A DNA stretch of 64,000 nucleotides, taken from Tolumonas auensis DSM 9187 (lineage in GTDB: Bacteria > Pseudomonadota > Gammaproteobacteria > Enterobacterales > Aeromonadaceae). Both the position numbers and the translations under genes were made by a program. Position 1 is the first letter of the stretch. Every line of letters begins with the position of its first letter. The stretch is taken from assembly GCF_000023065.1 (NCBI RefSeq), contig NC_012691.1, positions 1,532,501 to 1,596,500 of the forward strand, in the 5' to 3' direction. The notes below the pieces were generated by a model, which worked only from the letters and a program-made list of their open reading frames with translations, was not told the DNA's origin and ran no database searches. This document shows, in pieces, positions 52,991 through 62,124 of this stretch.

Positions 52991-55579
52991 ATGAGCGATC
53001 TAGCCAAAGAGATCATCCCGATAAATATCGAAGACGAGTTACGTAACTCTTATCTCGATTATGCAATGAGTGTCATCGTCGGGCGTGCACTGCCAGACGT
53101 GCGGGATGGTTTAAAACCAGTGCATCGTCGTGTTTTATTTGCGATGCACGAGTTGAGTAACGACTGGAACAAACCTTATAAGAAATCTGCCCGTGTCGTC
53201 GGTGACGTGATCGGTAAATATCACCCACACGGTGACTCAGCGGTATACGACACTATCGTTCGTATGGCGCAGGATTTCTCCATGCGTTACACACTGGTCG
53301 ATGGTCAGGGTAACTTCGGTTCTGTAGACGGCGACTCCGCTGCTGCGATGCGTTATACCGAAATCCGTATGGACCGCATCGCTCATGAGCTGCTGGCTGA
53401 TCTGGAAAAAGAAACTGTCGATTGGGTTCCTAACTATGACGGCACAGAGCAAATCCCGGCTGTTATGCCAACGAAGATCCCTAACCTGCTGGTAAACGGT
53501 TCGTCCGGTATTGCGGTAGGTATGGCGACCAATATTCCGCCACACAACCTGACTGAAGTCGTCGATGGTTGTCTGGCACTGATGGAAAACTCAGAATTAA
53601 CGATTGATGAGTTGATCCAGCTGATCCCAGGTCCTGATTTCCCAACAGGCGGTATCATCAATGGCCGTTCCGGTATCCTTGATGCGTACCGTACTGGTCG
53701 TGGCAAAATTTATGTGCGTGCGCGTACTGAAATTGAAACTGACGAGAAGAACGGTAAAGAATCCATTATCGTCACTGAGTTGCCATATACCGTCAACAAA
53801 GCCCGTTTGGTAGAAAAAATTGCCGAGCTGGTAAAAGATAAAAAAATCGAAGGTATTACTGCGCTGCGCGATGAGTCTGACAAAGACGGTATGCGTGTGG
53901 TGATTGAATTGCGTCGTGGCGAGCTGACCGAGGTTATGCTGAATAATCTCTACACGCACACACAGATGCAAAACGTGTTCGGTATCAACATGGTGGCGCT
54001 GGTTAATGGCCAACCAAAAACACTGAATCTGAAAGAGATTCTGGCTGCCTTTATCGACCATCGTCGTGAAGTAGTTACTCGCCGTACCGTATTTGAATTA
54101 CGTAAAGCGCGTGAACGTGCACATATTCTGGAAGGTCTGGCGATTGCGCTGGCGAATATCGACCCGGTTATTGAGTTGATCAAAAACTCCTCCAGCCCGG
54201 CAGAAGCGAAACAAGGTCTTGTTGCCCGTGGTTGGGCGCTGGGTGCTGTAGCTGAAATGCTGGAACGTGCTGGTGGTGATGCGGCACGTCCTGAATGGCT
54301 GGAACCAGAATTCGGTATCCGTGATGACCATTACTTCCTGACTGAACAACAAGCTCAAGCCATTCTGGATCTGCGTCTGCACAAACTGACCGGTCTGGAA
54401 CATGAAAAAATTCTGGATGAATACCGTGAATTGTTGGGCGAAATCGCTGAACTGCTGCGTATTTTGGCTAGCCCAGAACGTTTGATGGAAGTCATTCGTG
54501 AAGAACTGGAATTTGTGAAATCTCAGTTCGGTGATAAACGTCGTACCGAAATTCAGGCCGCCAGCATCGAAATCAACATGGAAGATCTGATCACACCGGA
54601 AGACGTGGTGGTAACACTGTCGCACGAAGGCTATGTGAAATATCAGCCATTGTCTGACTACGAAGCGCAGCGTCGTGGTGGTCGTGGTAAAGCCGCGGCG
54701 AAAGTAAAAGATGAAGATTTCGTTGAACAACTGTTAGTGGCGAATACTCACGACACCATTCTCTGCTTCTCAACGCAGGGTAAAGTGTACTGGCTGAAAG
54801 TTTATCAATTGCCTGAAGCCAGCCGTACCGCACGTGGCCGTCCGATTATCAACCTGTTACCACTGGATGAAAACGAACGTATTACCGCGATTCTGCCGGT
54901 TAAATCTTACGATGATGATAAGTATGTCTTCTTCGCAACCGGTGATGGTACGGTGAAAAAGACAGAACTGTCTGCTTATTCCCGTCCGTTGTCATCAGGT
55001 ATCCGTGCTATTAACCTGAATGAAGGTGATTCACTGATTGGTGTCGCCATCACTGATGGTAACAGCGAAATTATGCTGTTCTCTGATGCCGGTAAAGTTG
55101 TCCGGTTCAACGAAAGTGATGTTCGTTCCATGGGTCGTACCGCAACGGGTGTTCGTGGTATGAAACTGGGTGAAACGGATAAAGTCGTTTCGCTGATCGT
55201 TCCTCAGAATGGCGGTGCTATCCTGACTGCAACCGAAAATGGTTACGGTAAGCGTACTGATCTGGCGGAATATCCGGTGAAGAGCCGTGCAACATTGGGC
55301 GTGATCTCGATTCAGGTGACTGAGCGTAACGGTAAGGTGGTCGGTGCGATTCAGGTTGATGAATCAGATGAAATCATGCTGATCACCAACGCTGGCACAC
55401 TGGTTCGTACCCGTGTCTCAGAAGTTGGATTGATTGGCCGTAACACCGCCGGTGTTCGTCTGATCCGTACTGCGGAAGATGAGAAACTGGTTAGCCTGGA
55501 ACGTGTTGCAGAACCGGAAGGCGACGAGTCAGACGCTGAAGGTGATGTTGATTCATCTGAAGAAACATCAGCTGAATAA
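52991..55579 (+). CDS. gyrA: DNA gyrase subunit A
   Basis: An 862-residue type II topoisomerase subunit that breaks and rejoins DNA. The catalytic tyrosine is Y122 ([10 protein letters not shown]). The quinolone-resistance region has S83 and D87 ([11 protein letters not shown]), the susceptible state. The C-terminal DNA-wrapping beta-pinwheel begins near residue 530 and has the GyrA box as QRRGGRG. A highly acidic tail (residues 840-862) follows. The protein is collinear with E. coli GyrA, slightly shorter at the tail. Confidence 0.98.
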   Translation: MSDLAKEIIPINIEDELRNSYLDYAMSVIVGRALPDVRDGLKPVHRRVLFAMHELSNDWNKPYKKSARVVGDVIGKYHPHGDSAVYDTIVRMAQDFSMRYTLVDGQGNFGSVDGDSAAAMRYTEIRMDRIAHELLADLEKETVDWVPNYDGTEQIPAVMPTKIPNLLVNGSSGIAVGMATNIPPHNLTEVVDGCLALMENSELTIDELIQLIPGPDFPTGGIINGRSGILDAYRTGRGKIYVRARTEIETDEKNGKESIIVTELPYTVNKARLVEKIAELVKDKKIEGITALRDESDKDGMRVVIELRRGELTEVMLNNLYTHTQMQNVFGINMVALVNGQPKTLNLKEILAAFIDHRREVVTRRTVFELRKARERAHILEGLAIALANIDPVIELIKNSSSPAEAKQGLVARGWALGAVAEMLERAGGDAARPEWLEPEFGIRDDHYFLTEQQAQAILDLRLHKLTGLEHEKILDEYRELLGEIAELLRILASPERLMEVIREELEFVKSQFGDKRRTEIQAASIEINMEDLITPEDVVVTLSHEGYVKYQPLSDYEAQRRGGRGKAAAKVKDEDFVEQLLVANTHDTILCFSTQGKVYWLKVYQLPEASRTARGRPIINLLPLDENERITAILPVKSYDDDKYVFFATGDGTVKKTELSAYSRPLSSGIRAINLNEGDSLIGVAITDGNSEIMLFSDAGKVVRFNESDVRSMGRTATGVRGMKLGETDKVVSLIVPQNGGAILTATENGYGKRTDLAEYPVKSRATLGVISIQVTERNGKVVGAIQVDESDEIMLITNAGTLVRTRVSEVGLIGRNTAGVRLIRTAEDEKLVSLERVAEPEGDESDAEGDVDSSEETSAE

Positions 55580-55601
55580 AGTCAGAGAGAGGACGTAGTA
55601 C

Positions 55602-56279
55602 ATGAACGCATGGAAATTCTGGTTAGCAGCTACGCTGTTTAGTGGAATTCAGACGGTCTCTGTAGCTGCAACAGACTCTGGCGAAAAGAATGTGCCAGCA
55701 AAACCGTCACTGGTGACACCTGAAGTGATGGCGAAATACGCCATCACCAAACAGACGATGGATAAGAAACCGAACTGTAACGATGTTACAGTTCCGCTTC
55801 TGTCGGCTTTTTGTGAGCGGCCAATTCTGACTTCGCTGGACGGTAAAATCCGTCAGCTGATGCAGGAATTACCGTCCAAACAGGCTCAGTATCCGCAGTT
55901 TGATTTGCAGAAAGATCAGCAGTCATGGCTGACTCGTCATGATAACTGTATGCAAGATAAAGACCTGAAAATGTGTCTGGAGCTTTCCTATATGGAACGA
56001 TTGTCTGAACTGCAATCACAGTTCGGGCTTGTTCCGCAGGAAGGTCCAATCCATTATCAGTGCGGTGCTGACAAACAGGATGTCTGGCTGACGTTTTATG
56101 CAACCTCACTGCCTGCGGTCATTGTGAAGAATAATGATCAATACCGTGAAGCGTTTATGGGTCCACTCAGTCGGGGTGTGAAATACACCTCACATGAGCT
56201 GATCGTCGAAGAACGTAAACAGGCCGCGACTATCCATTGGGATGATAAAACACTGGATTGTCAGCAACGGGCTGATTAA
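55602..56279 (+). CDS. Periplasmic LprI/MliC-type lysozyme-inhibitor-like protein
   Basis: A 225-residue exported protein with a signal peptide (about 23 residues). Residues 55-145 resemble the LprI/DUF1311 helical domain: paired cysteines, a spaced tryptophan and WLTRHDNC...MCLELSYMERLSEL. Residues 150-222 resemble an MliC/PliC lysozyme inhibitor beta-barrel: YQCG at the start, then VKYTSHELIVEERKQAATIHW, ending with DC. Both domains are linked to protection from C-type lysozyme, so a role in host or predator lysozyme defence is plausible. The assignment rests on motif pattern only. It lies 22 bases downstream of gyrA and may be read from it. Confidence 0.72.
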   Translation: MNAWKFWLAATLFSGIQTVSVAATDSGEKNVPAKPSLVTPEVMAKYAITKQTMDKKPNCNDVTVPLLSAFCERPILTSLDGKIRQLMQELPSKQAQYPQFDLQKDQQSWLTRHDNCMQDKDLKMCLELSYMERLSELQSQFGLVPQEGPIHYQCGADKQDVWLTFYATSLPAVIVKNNDQYREAFMGPLSRGVKYTSHELIVEERKQAATIHWDDKTLDCQQRAD

Positions 56280-56303
56280 TTCCAGTATTTTTTAGTTCTG
56301 CTG

Positions 56304-56334
56304 AAAGGACAAGCCAATGCTTGTCCTTTTTCTT
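56304..56334. terminator. Bidirectional terminator between the lysozyme-inhibitor-like gene and purK
   Basis: AAAGGACAAGC (56304-56314) and GCTTGTCCTTT (56319-56329) with a CAAT loop, followed by TTTTTC. Confidence 0.88.
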
Positions 56335-56340
56335 TCCTGT

Positions 56341-57483
56341 CTATGCAGACAATTTCTGCCGTACATTTGCGGCCATCAGATCCCAATTCCCGGATTGCTC
56401 AGTGAGGATCGTCAAATGCCCCATTTTTCTGCCCGGGCGGGGTTCCTCTTTCCCATATAAATGGAGTTTCAGTGCCGGAATGGAGAGTAATGCCTGCCAG
56501 TCTGGTGTTTTTGTCTGTCCGTCGGAACCCTGATACCAGTGATCGCCGAGAATATTGATCATGATCGCGGATGAGTGCGCCCGGCTATCGCCTAACGGCA
56601 AACCGCACAGAGCCCGAACCTGCTGTTCAAATTGCGAGGTATAACAGGCGTCTATGGTTGCATGTCCTGAATTATGCGGTCTGGGCGCAATTTCATTCAC
56701 CAGCAATTGGCCACCGGCTACAAAAAATTCCACTGCCATCGTGCCGATATAATCCATTTTCCCGGCGATCAGTCTGGCAATGCTTTCTGCTTCTACTCTT
56801 AAATGATCGGGGAATGCCGGTGCCGGCATAACGGATACATCAAGGATACCGTGCTTATGCACATTTTGCGCAACAGGGAAAAATTCTATATTTCCGCAGT
56901 CATCCCGGGCCAGAACAACCGAAACTTCGTAATCCAGGTCCAATTTTTTTTCCAGTACACAGGGTTGTGAATTGAACTGGTTAAATGCGGCTAATGCTTC
57001 AGATTTATTTTCTACAATCTGCTGACCTTTACCGTCATATCCCGAGCTGGCGAGCTTGATGATGCCCGGATAGATGCTGGCCGGTGACATCAGGATGTCC
57101 TGTTCAGTGGTAATGTTCAGGCTGGCAGCATGCGGAATGTCATGTGCCTGCAGAAAGCTTTTTTCACGACTTCGGTTCTGGCAGATCCGCACTGCTGCTG
57201 CATCTGGCCGGACAGGAATATGACCCGCCAGATAATCCAGTGTATCAGCCGGAATATTCTCGAACTCGGTGGTCACTGCGGCGCAGATTGTCGCCATATA
57301 ATTTAAGGCATTAACATCATCATAAGCAGCGATGATGTGTTCATCGGCAATTTGTCCTGCCACGCTTTGTTTATCAGGATCAAGCACCAGTACGCGGTAA
57401 CCCAGTTTATGTGCAGCCAGAACAAAGTAGCGACCTAACTGGCCGCCACCTAAAACACCAATTGTTGCTGGAGGCAGGATCAT
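56341..57483 (-). CDS. purK: 5-(carboxyamino)imidazole ribonucleotide synthase
   Basis: A 380-residue ATP-grasp enzyme: AIR plus ATP plus bicarbonate gives N5-CAIR in purine synthesis. The N-terminal [20 protein letters not shown] is the PurK signature; the ATP-grasp region includes [12 protein letters not shown] and [24 protein letters not shown], with the conserved metal and active-site residues. The start overlaps the purE stop by four bases. Because PurK uses bicarbonate directly, the transporter genes sbtA-sbtB immediately upstream of purE are a notable context. Confidence 0.95.
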   Translation of the reverse strand: MILPPATIGVLGGGQLGRYFVLAAHKLGYRVLVLDPDKQSVAGQIADEHIIAAYDDVNALNYMATICAAVTTEFENIPADTLDYLAGHIPVRPDAAAVRICQNRSREKSFLQAHDIPHAASLNITTEQDILMSPASIYPGIIKLASSGYDGKGQQIVENKSEALAAFNQFNSQPCVLEKKLDLDYEVSVVLARDDCGNIEFFPVAQNVHKHGILDVSVMPAPAFPDHLRVEAESIARLIAGKMDYIGTMAVEFFVAGGQLLVNEIAPRPHNSGHATIDACYTSQFEQQVRALCGLPLGDSRAHSSAIMINILGDHWYQGSDGQTKTPDWQALLSIPALKLHLYGKEEPRPGRKMGHLTILTEQSGNWDLMAANVRQKLSA

Positions 57484-58007
57484 TCAGCGTTCTCCGGCTC
57501 AAGGCTCATTTCCATCACCATGTCATGCTGACGTTGGCGATACGCAGTCAGCTGCTCAGTCGATGACTTGGCATAGTTCGGATTGCCAGCCGAGATCATG
57601 GCGACGGCAAATAATGCGGCGTTGGCCGCGCCGGCTTCGCCGATCGCAAATGTGGCAACCGGAATGCCTTTCGGCATTTGAACGATAGATAACAGCGAAT
57701 CCATCCCCTTCAGATATTTGGACGGAACAGGAACACCTAATACCGGAACGGTTGTCTTGGCTGCCAGCATGCCGGGGAGATGTGCGGCACCACCGGCACC
57801 GGCAATAACCGCGGATAATCCTCTTTGCCGGGCGGTTGAGGCATAGTCAAAAAGCAGATCCGGCGTCCGGTGTGCTGAAACAACCTTGGCTTCATAAGGA
57901 ATACCAAATTCGTCCAGAATGGCGGCGGCAGCCTGCATCACAGGCCAATCAGACTTCGAGCCCATCACAATACCAATAATCGGTGCTGTTTTGTTTTCCT
58001 GATCCAT
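57480..58007 (-). CDS. purE: N5-carboxyaminoimidazole ribonucleotide mutase
   Basis: A 175-residue class I PurE that moves the carboxylate of N5-CAIR to C4. Signature segments are [31 protein letters not shown] and [12 protein letters not shown]. The frame is open to 58160, but the ATG at 58007 has GGAG five to six bases upstream and starts the standard sequence. Only 44 bases separate it from sbtB, without a terminator, and no convincing full PurR box is visible there, so purEK is probably read from the sbtA promoter at least in part. Confidence 0.94.
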   Translation of the reverse strand: MDQENKTAPIIGIVMGSKSDWPVMQAAAAILDEFGIPYEAKVVSAHRTPDLLFDYASTARQRGLSAVIAGAGGAAHLPGMLAAKTTVPVLGVPVPSKYLKGMDSLLSIVQMPKGIPVATFAIGEAGAANAALFAVAMISAGNPNYAKSSTEQLTAYRQRQHDMVMEMSLEPENAE

Positions 58008-58051
58008 GTTTACTCCGGTATTAAGGTAACTTTTGCGGGATATTAAAAATC

Positions 58052-58351
58052 TCAGGGAAGCAGTATTTCTGCTTCCTGAAGAAAGGCCATCATGGCGTAA
58101 TCGGGGTAATAACGTTTTTTGATATGCGTCAGCACCTGTTCTGCCTGTGCGCGGGTGCATATCACATCAATTCTGATATTGGCCTTTTCATCCCAGGCTG
58201 CGTCGCGCAGTCCATGTCGTCCGCGGCCCCGGGCGTCTGAAACGGTATAGCCTGTAATTCCCATCTGCTCTGCATCCCGCAGGATGGATTGTTCGATTGC
58301 TGCCTCAGTGATAATGGTGAGTAATGTTCTTTTCTCTGTCAGTACTGTCAT
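58052..58351 (-). CDS. sbtB: PII-like protein SbtB
   Basis: A 99-residue PII-superfamily protein. [18 protein letters not shown] is the beta2/T-loop approach, and the C-terminal [22 protein letters not shown] matches the end of cyanobacterial SbtB (DYAGIIY..EAEVL), without its CGPDGC redox tail. SbtB binds adenine nucleotides such as cAMP and AMP and gates SbtA. The ATG at 58351 overlaps the sbtA stop (ATGA), so the pair is translationally coupled. The same frame is open further upstream inside sbtA, but that part is only a shadow. Confidence 0.85.
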   Translation of the reverse strand: MTVLTEKRTLLTIITEAAIEQSILRDAEQMGITGYTVSDARGRGRHGLRDAAWDEKANIRIDVICTRAQAEQVLTHIKKRYYPDYAMMAFLQEAEILLP

Positions 58352-59289
58352 AAACTCACTCCGGTCAGCATCTGCGCAAAATGGTGATATAAGGGGATCC
58401 CGATGATAATGTTGAAAGGGAACGTGATTCCAAGCACTGCGGATAAAGAGAGCGCCGGGTTTGCTTCCGGTACGGCTAAACGCATCGTTGCCGGAACCGC
58501 AATATAGGAAGCGCTTGCCGCCAGGACGGCCAGCAAGGTAATCCCTCCGGCGGATAATCCGATGAGAACACCACAGGCCATACCGAGTACCGCTGATATC
58601 AGCGGCATCGTGATACCAAATGCGATGATCACGATGCCATTCCGGCGCAGATCGCCCACTTGCTTTGCAACAATCAACCCCATTTCCATCAGGAACAGCG
58701 CCAGTGCACCTTTGAAGAGGTCGAAAAACAAACCTTTGATGGATGAAAGTCCGTCCGGACCAGCAATCCATCCGATGATCATCCCACCCAGCAGTAACGT
58801 GACGCCTTTGCCGAAAAAGGTTTCATGCGCGAGTTGTCGCCAGTCAGTGCCTTTTTTAACACCGCGGACCAGAATAATGCCTGCCATGATGGCGGGAATT
58901 TCCATCACCGCCAGAAAGACCGCCATCTGCGATTCAAACCCGATGTTCTTTGTCATCAGCCAGTTAGAGCCTACCGCGAAAGTAGCAACACTGACTGAAC
59001 CATAGTGGGCTGCTGTTGCAGCTGCGTTAGCCCGGTCGAAACGGCATAAATACTTGAGAATGGAAAATGCGATCAGTGTCTGAATAATGCCTAATGTAAT
59101 GACCGCCAGAAGCTGCGGTGCCAGAGAAAAAACAGATTGTTGTGCAAGACCCTGACCGCCTTTCAGACCGATAGCTATCAGTAAAAACACAGACAAGGAA
59201 TCATAAAGTGCAGAAGGTAATTTAAGCTCCGACTTCACCAGACCGGCCAGTAATCCGAACACAAAAAAAAGCACTACAATATCCGGCAT
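58348..59289 (-). CDS. sbtA: SbtA-family sodium-dependent bicarbonate transporter
   Basis: A 313-residue inner-membrane protein with about ten transmembrane helices in two inverted repeats. Key segments are IGLKGGQGLA in the first half and AASASYIAVPATMRLAVPEANPALSLSAVLGITFPFNI in the second, which are the substrate-site motifs of SbtA. In cyanobacteria SbtA imports bicarbonate with Na+. The start is given as the ATG at 59289; AAAGGAG lies 13 bases upstream, and a TTG at 59301 is an alternative but too close to that site. It is divergent from a NhaR-like regulator. Confidence 0.88.
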   Translation of the reverse strand: MPDIVVLFFVFGLLAGLVKSELKLPSALYDSLSVFLLIAIGLKGGQGLAQQSVFSLAPQLLAVITLGIIQTLIAFSILKYLCRFDRANAAATAAHYGSVSVATFAVGSNWLMTKNIGFESQMAVFLAVMEIPAIMAGIILVRGVKKGTDWRQLAHETFFGKGVTLLLGGMIIGWIAGPDGLSSIKGLFFDLFKGALALFLMEMGLIVAKQVGDLRRNGIVIIAFGITMPLISAVLGMACGVLIGLSAGGITLLAVLAASASYIAVPATMRLAVPEANPALSLSAVLGITFPFNIIIGIPLYHHFAQMLTGVSL

Positions 59290-59404
59290 AGACGACTTCA
59301 AGCTCCTTTGCTCTGAATTCGGACATCTTTCTGATACGCCTGTTCATTTCCTGGAAATACGGCTGACAGGGTATCGACGGCGCCATGGTAGACTTGTTTG
59401 TTAA

Positions 59405-59450
59405 TCGAAAAAATCAGATTATTACTGAGTAATATTCGAAAAAAACTGAT
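59405..59450. promoter_or_regulatory. Tandem 15-bp repeats in the sbtA / LysR-regulator intergenic region
   Basis: TCGAAAAAATCAGAT (59405-59419) and TCGAAAAAAACTGAT (59436-59450) recur with a 31-bp period, three helical turns. They lie just upstream of the regulator start and are likely binding sites of the NhaR-like protein itself. Confidence 0.5.
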
Positions 59451-59465
59451 CAAGGAGCTATGACA

Positions 59466-60377
59466 ATGCTGAACTATAAGCAGCTCTACTATTTCTGGAA
59501 TGTCGCCAAAACCGGAAGTATTACCCGTACCGCAGAAAAACTGCACCTGACTCCGCAAACAATCAGTGGTCAGTTGGCCGAATTTGAACGAAACCTGGGC
59601 GTTGATCTGTTCCGCCGAACCGGAAAACGCTTCGAGCTGACAACGGCCGGTAAAATGGCGTTATCACATGCGGATGATCTGTTTCAGATCGGTAACGAGC
59701 TGGAGCAATTACTGCGTCATGGCGTGAACAGCAGTGAACAGTCGTTCCGGATTGGTATTGCCGATGCGGTTCCGAGATCGCTGGCATATCAGTTGCTGGC
59801 TCCGGTTATCTCTCTTCCTGTACCGGTACGCCTTGTTTGTCATGAAGATAAACTGGATCGGTTATTCGCGGAATTGGCAATTCATAAGCTGGATCTGGTG
59901 ATTGCAGATCAGCCGTTACCCTCTGAGCTGGGAGTGAAGGGATATAATCACGAGCTGGGCCGCTGCTCTGTCACTTTTTGTGCGGTACCGGAGCTGGCAG
60001 AACGATATGCTCCGGGATTTCCATCTTCTTTAAATAATGCCCCCATGTTATTGCCGGGTGATAAAACCTCGATGCAGGCATTGCTCGATCGCTGGTTCAG
60101 TAAATGTCAGATCCACCCGCATATTATTGGTAAATTTGATGACAGTGCGCTGATGAAAGCATTCGGCAAAGCCGGTGCCGGGATATTTCCGGTGCCGTCA
60201 GTGATGGTGGATGAAGTCAGAGCACAATATGGTGCCGATGTTCTGGGTGTCATACCTGACGCGCTTATCCGGTATTACGCCATATCCGTTGAACGTCGTA
60301 TTACACATCCGGCAGTTCTGGCGGTCAGTCAGGCGGCGAAAAAAATATTATTTACAGAGAAAAATGCAGAGCGTTAA
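59466..60377 (+). CDS. LysR-family regulator, NhaR-like
   Basis: A 303-residue LysR-type regulator. The N-terminal helix-turn-helix MLNYKQLYYFWNVAKTGSITRTAEKLHLTPQTISGQLAEFE and the effector-domain segment FDDSALMKAFGKAGAGIFPVPS match E. coli NhaR closely. NhaR activates the Na+/H+ antiporter gene nhaA in response to Na+; here the gene stands divergent from sbtA, a Na+-dependent bicarbonate transporter, with tandem repeats in between, so sbtA-sbtB(-purEK) is the likely target. AAGGAG lies eight bases before the ATG at 59466; an ATG six bases earlier is too close to it. Confidence 0.88.
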   Translation: MLNYKQLYYFWNVAKTGSITRTAEKLHLTPQTISGQLAEFERNLGVDLFRRTGKRFELTTAGKMALSHADDLFQIGNELEQLLRHGVNSSEQSFRIGIADAVPRSLAYQLLAPVISLPVPVRLVCHEDKLDRLFAELAIHKLDLVIADQPLPSELGVKGYNHELGRCSVTFCAVPELAERYAPGFPSSLNNAPMLLPGDKTSMQALLDRWFSKCQIHPHIIGKFDDSALMKAFGKAGAGIFPVPSVMVDEVRAQYGADVLGVIPDALIRYYAISVERRITHPAVLAVSQAAKKILFTEKNAER

Positions 60378-60467
60378 TTGATCGGACGGGAATGATGTCG
60401 TTCTGATTAAATTGGCGAATTTGTGGCAGATAAGTAGAATGGCGGCCTGCAATATTGAGGTCGCACC

Positions 60468-61451
60468 ATGTCATCACCATTATCATCACTGACCGTATCA
60501 CCAGGCCGGGTCATTCTTGCACCGATGGAAGGGGTGCTGGATTCTTTGCTGCGGGAAATTCTGACCGCCGTTAACCATTATGACCTCTGCGTCACCGAAT
60601 TTGTGCGGGTGGTTGATCAGCTGCTGACCCGTAAGACGCTGTATCGCCTTTGTCCGGAATTATTACATGGTGGAAAAACGACCAGCGGTACTCCGGTAAG
60701 AGTTCAGCTGCTGGGGCAGCATCCGCAGTGGCTGGCTGAAAATGCAGTATTAGCGACAGAATTAGGTTCTCCCGGTATTGATATCAACTTTGGCTGTCCG
60801 GCTCGCAGAGTCAATAACTCATGCGGCGGCGCGGCATTACTGAAAGAACCGGAAAGTATTTATCGGATCCTGCGTACTGTCCGTGATGCCTTACCTGCGG
60901 AGCAGCTATTATCTGCCAAAGTCAGACTTGGCTGGAGTTCGCCGGATGAATGTCACGAGATCATTGATGCGGTAATACAGGGCGGAGCAGGTGAACTGGC
61001 AATTCATGCGCGCACCAAAGAAGATGGTTACAAAGCCGATGCCATTAAGTGGGAATGGATAAACACATTACGTCCAAAAATTAACATTCCGCTGATAGCG
61101 AACGGCGAGATCTGGAATGCGGCAGATGCTATGCGTTGCCGGCAGATAACAGGCTGCAATGATCTGATGGTCGGGCGGGGCGCATTGCAATTACCTAATC
61201 TTGGCGCAGTAATAGCAAAAAATGCAACGGCAATGATGTGGTCAGAAGTAATGGGATTATTGCTGCAGTATGCTGACGCGGCATTACAGCAACCCCGATC
61301 GGATTATTTACCGAGCCGGTTAAAACAATGGCTGGTCTTCCTGAAACAGCAATATCCGGAAGCAGCAGAGCTCTTTATGTCGATACGTACAGTACATGAT
61401 ACTTCGGCATTTGTTGAACAACTTAACGCTGCTAAAACAAAGCGGGCCTGA
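60468..61451 (+). CDS. dusC: tRNA-dihydrouridine(16) synthase DusC
   Basis: A 327-residue flavoprotein that reduces U16 of tRNA. RVILAPMEGVLDSLLRE is the DusC form of the N-terminal motif; the catalytic cysteine is in NFGCPARRVN; the FMN-binding parts are KVRLGW, IHARTKEDGY and LIANGEIW, MVGRGAL. The PVRVQLLGQ.PQWLAENA block is nearly the same as in E. coli DusC. The protein is about 12 residues longer at the N-terminus. GAGG precedes the ATG. Confidence 0.93.
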   Translation: MSSPLSSLTVSPGRVILAPMEGVLDSLLREILTAVNHYDLCVTEFVRVVDQLLTRKTLYRLCPELLHGGKTTSGTPVRVQLLGQHPQWLAENAVLATELGSPGIDINFGCPARRVNNSCGGAALLKEPESIYRILRTVRDALPAEQLLSAKVRLGWSSPDECHEIIDAVIQGGAGELAIHARTKEDGYKADAIKWEWINTLRPKINIPLIANGEIWNAADAMRCRQITGCNDLMVGRGALQLPNLGAVIAKNATAMMWSEVMGLLLQYADAALQQPRSDYLPSRLKQWLVFLKQQYPEAAELFMSIRTVHDTSAFVEQLNAAKTKRA

Positions 61452-61464
61452 TCGCCCGCTTTAA
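61436..61464. terminator. Terminator between dusC and rnt
   Basis: AAAGCGGGC (61439-61447) and GCCCGCTTT (61454-61462) around a 6-base loop. The T-rich flank is better on the minus strand (TTTGTTTT), so it suits rnt more than dusC. Confidence 0.7.
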
Positions 61465-61470
61465 GTCATT

Positions 61471-62091
61471 TCATTCTGAATCCGCCAGTGGCCAGCCACC
61501 GAGTGATTTCCATTTGTTTACAATATAACAGAACAATTCTGCCGTGCGCTCGGTGTCGTACAGCGCAGAATGTGCTTCATTATTATCAAATGGAATAGCT
61601 GCTGTCTGACATGCTTTGGCCAGCACAGTCTGACCTAATGCCAGACCAGCTAGCGCCGCTGTATCGAAAGTTGCAAATGGATGGAATGGATTCCGTTTCA
61701 GCGATGCACGTTCCGATGCGGCCATCATAAAGCTATGGTCGAACGTCGCATTATGGGCAACCACGATGGCACGATTACAACCTTCAGCTTTCATTCCTTT
61801 GCGAATGATTTTGAATGTCTCATGTAACGCATCGTATTCGCTGACGGCTCCGCGTAACGGATTAAATGGATCAATACCATTAAAATCAATGGCGGCTTTT
61901 TCAATGTTGGCACCTTCAAAAGGTTCAACATGGAAATGAATCGTCTGATCCAGTGATAACCAGCCATCCTGATCCATTTTTAAAGTTGTCGCTGCCATTT
62001 CCAGCAATGCGTCCGTTTTCGGGTTAAACCCGGCAGTTTCAACATCAATCACAACCGGGTAATAACCGCGAAAGCGTTCTTTCAAGCACAT
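61471..62091 (-). CDS. rnt: Ribonuclease T
   Basis: A 206-residue DEDDh exoribonuclease that trims 3' ends of tRNA and other stable RNAs. ExoI is [10 protein letters not shown], ExoII is [12 protein letters not shown] and ExoIII is [17 protein letters not shown], with the catalytic Asp, Glu, Asp and His visible. It is preceded on the same strand by uraA (33-bp gap). Confidence 0.94.
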   Translation of the reverse strand: MCLKERFRGYYPVVIDVETAGFNPKTDALLEMAATTLKMDQDGWLSLDQTIHFHVEPFEGANIEKAAIDFNGIDPFNPLRGAVSEYDALHETFKIIRKGMKAEGCNRAIVVAHNATFDHSFMMAASERASLKRNPFHPFATFDTAALAGLALGQTVLAKACQTAAIPFDNNEAHSALYDTERTAELFCYIVNKWKSLGGWPLADSE

Positions 62092-62124
62092 AAACAGATA
62101 CCAACTCAGAATGAATTATAAAAA

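Noticed and set aside
53200-53260. Check for fluoroquinolone-resistance substitutions in gyrA
   Set aside because: Positions 83 and 87 are Ser and Asp, the susceptible forms, so there is nothing unusual.
54098-54730. 210-codon open frame antisense to gyrA, rich in Phe
   Set aside because: It mirrors the gyrA codon pattern (GAA/AAA codons read backwards as Phe) and has no support as a gene.
58352-58771. Upstream extension of the sbtB frame into sbtA
   Set aside because: Only the last 99 codons have PII-like motifs; the extension is a shadow of the sbtA coding sequence, and the ATGA overlap at 58348-58351 gives a natural start.
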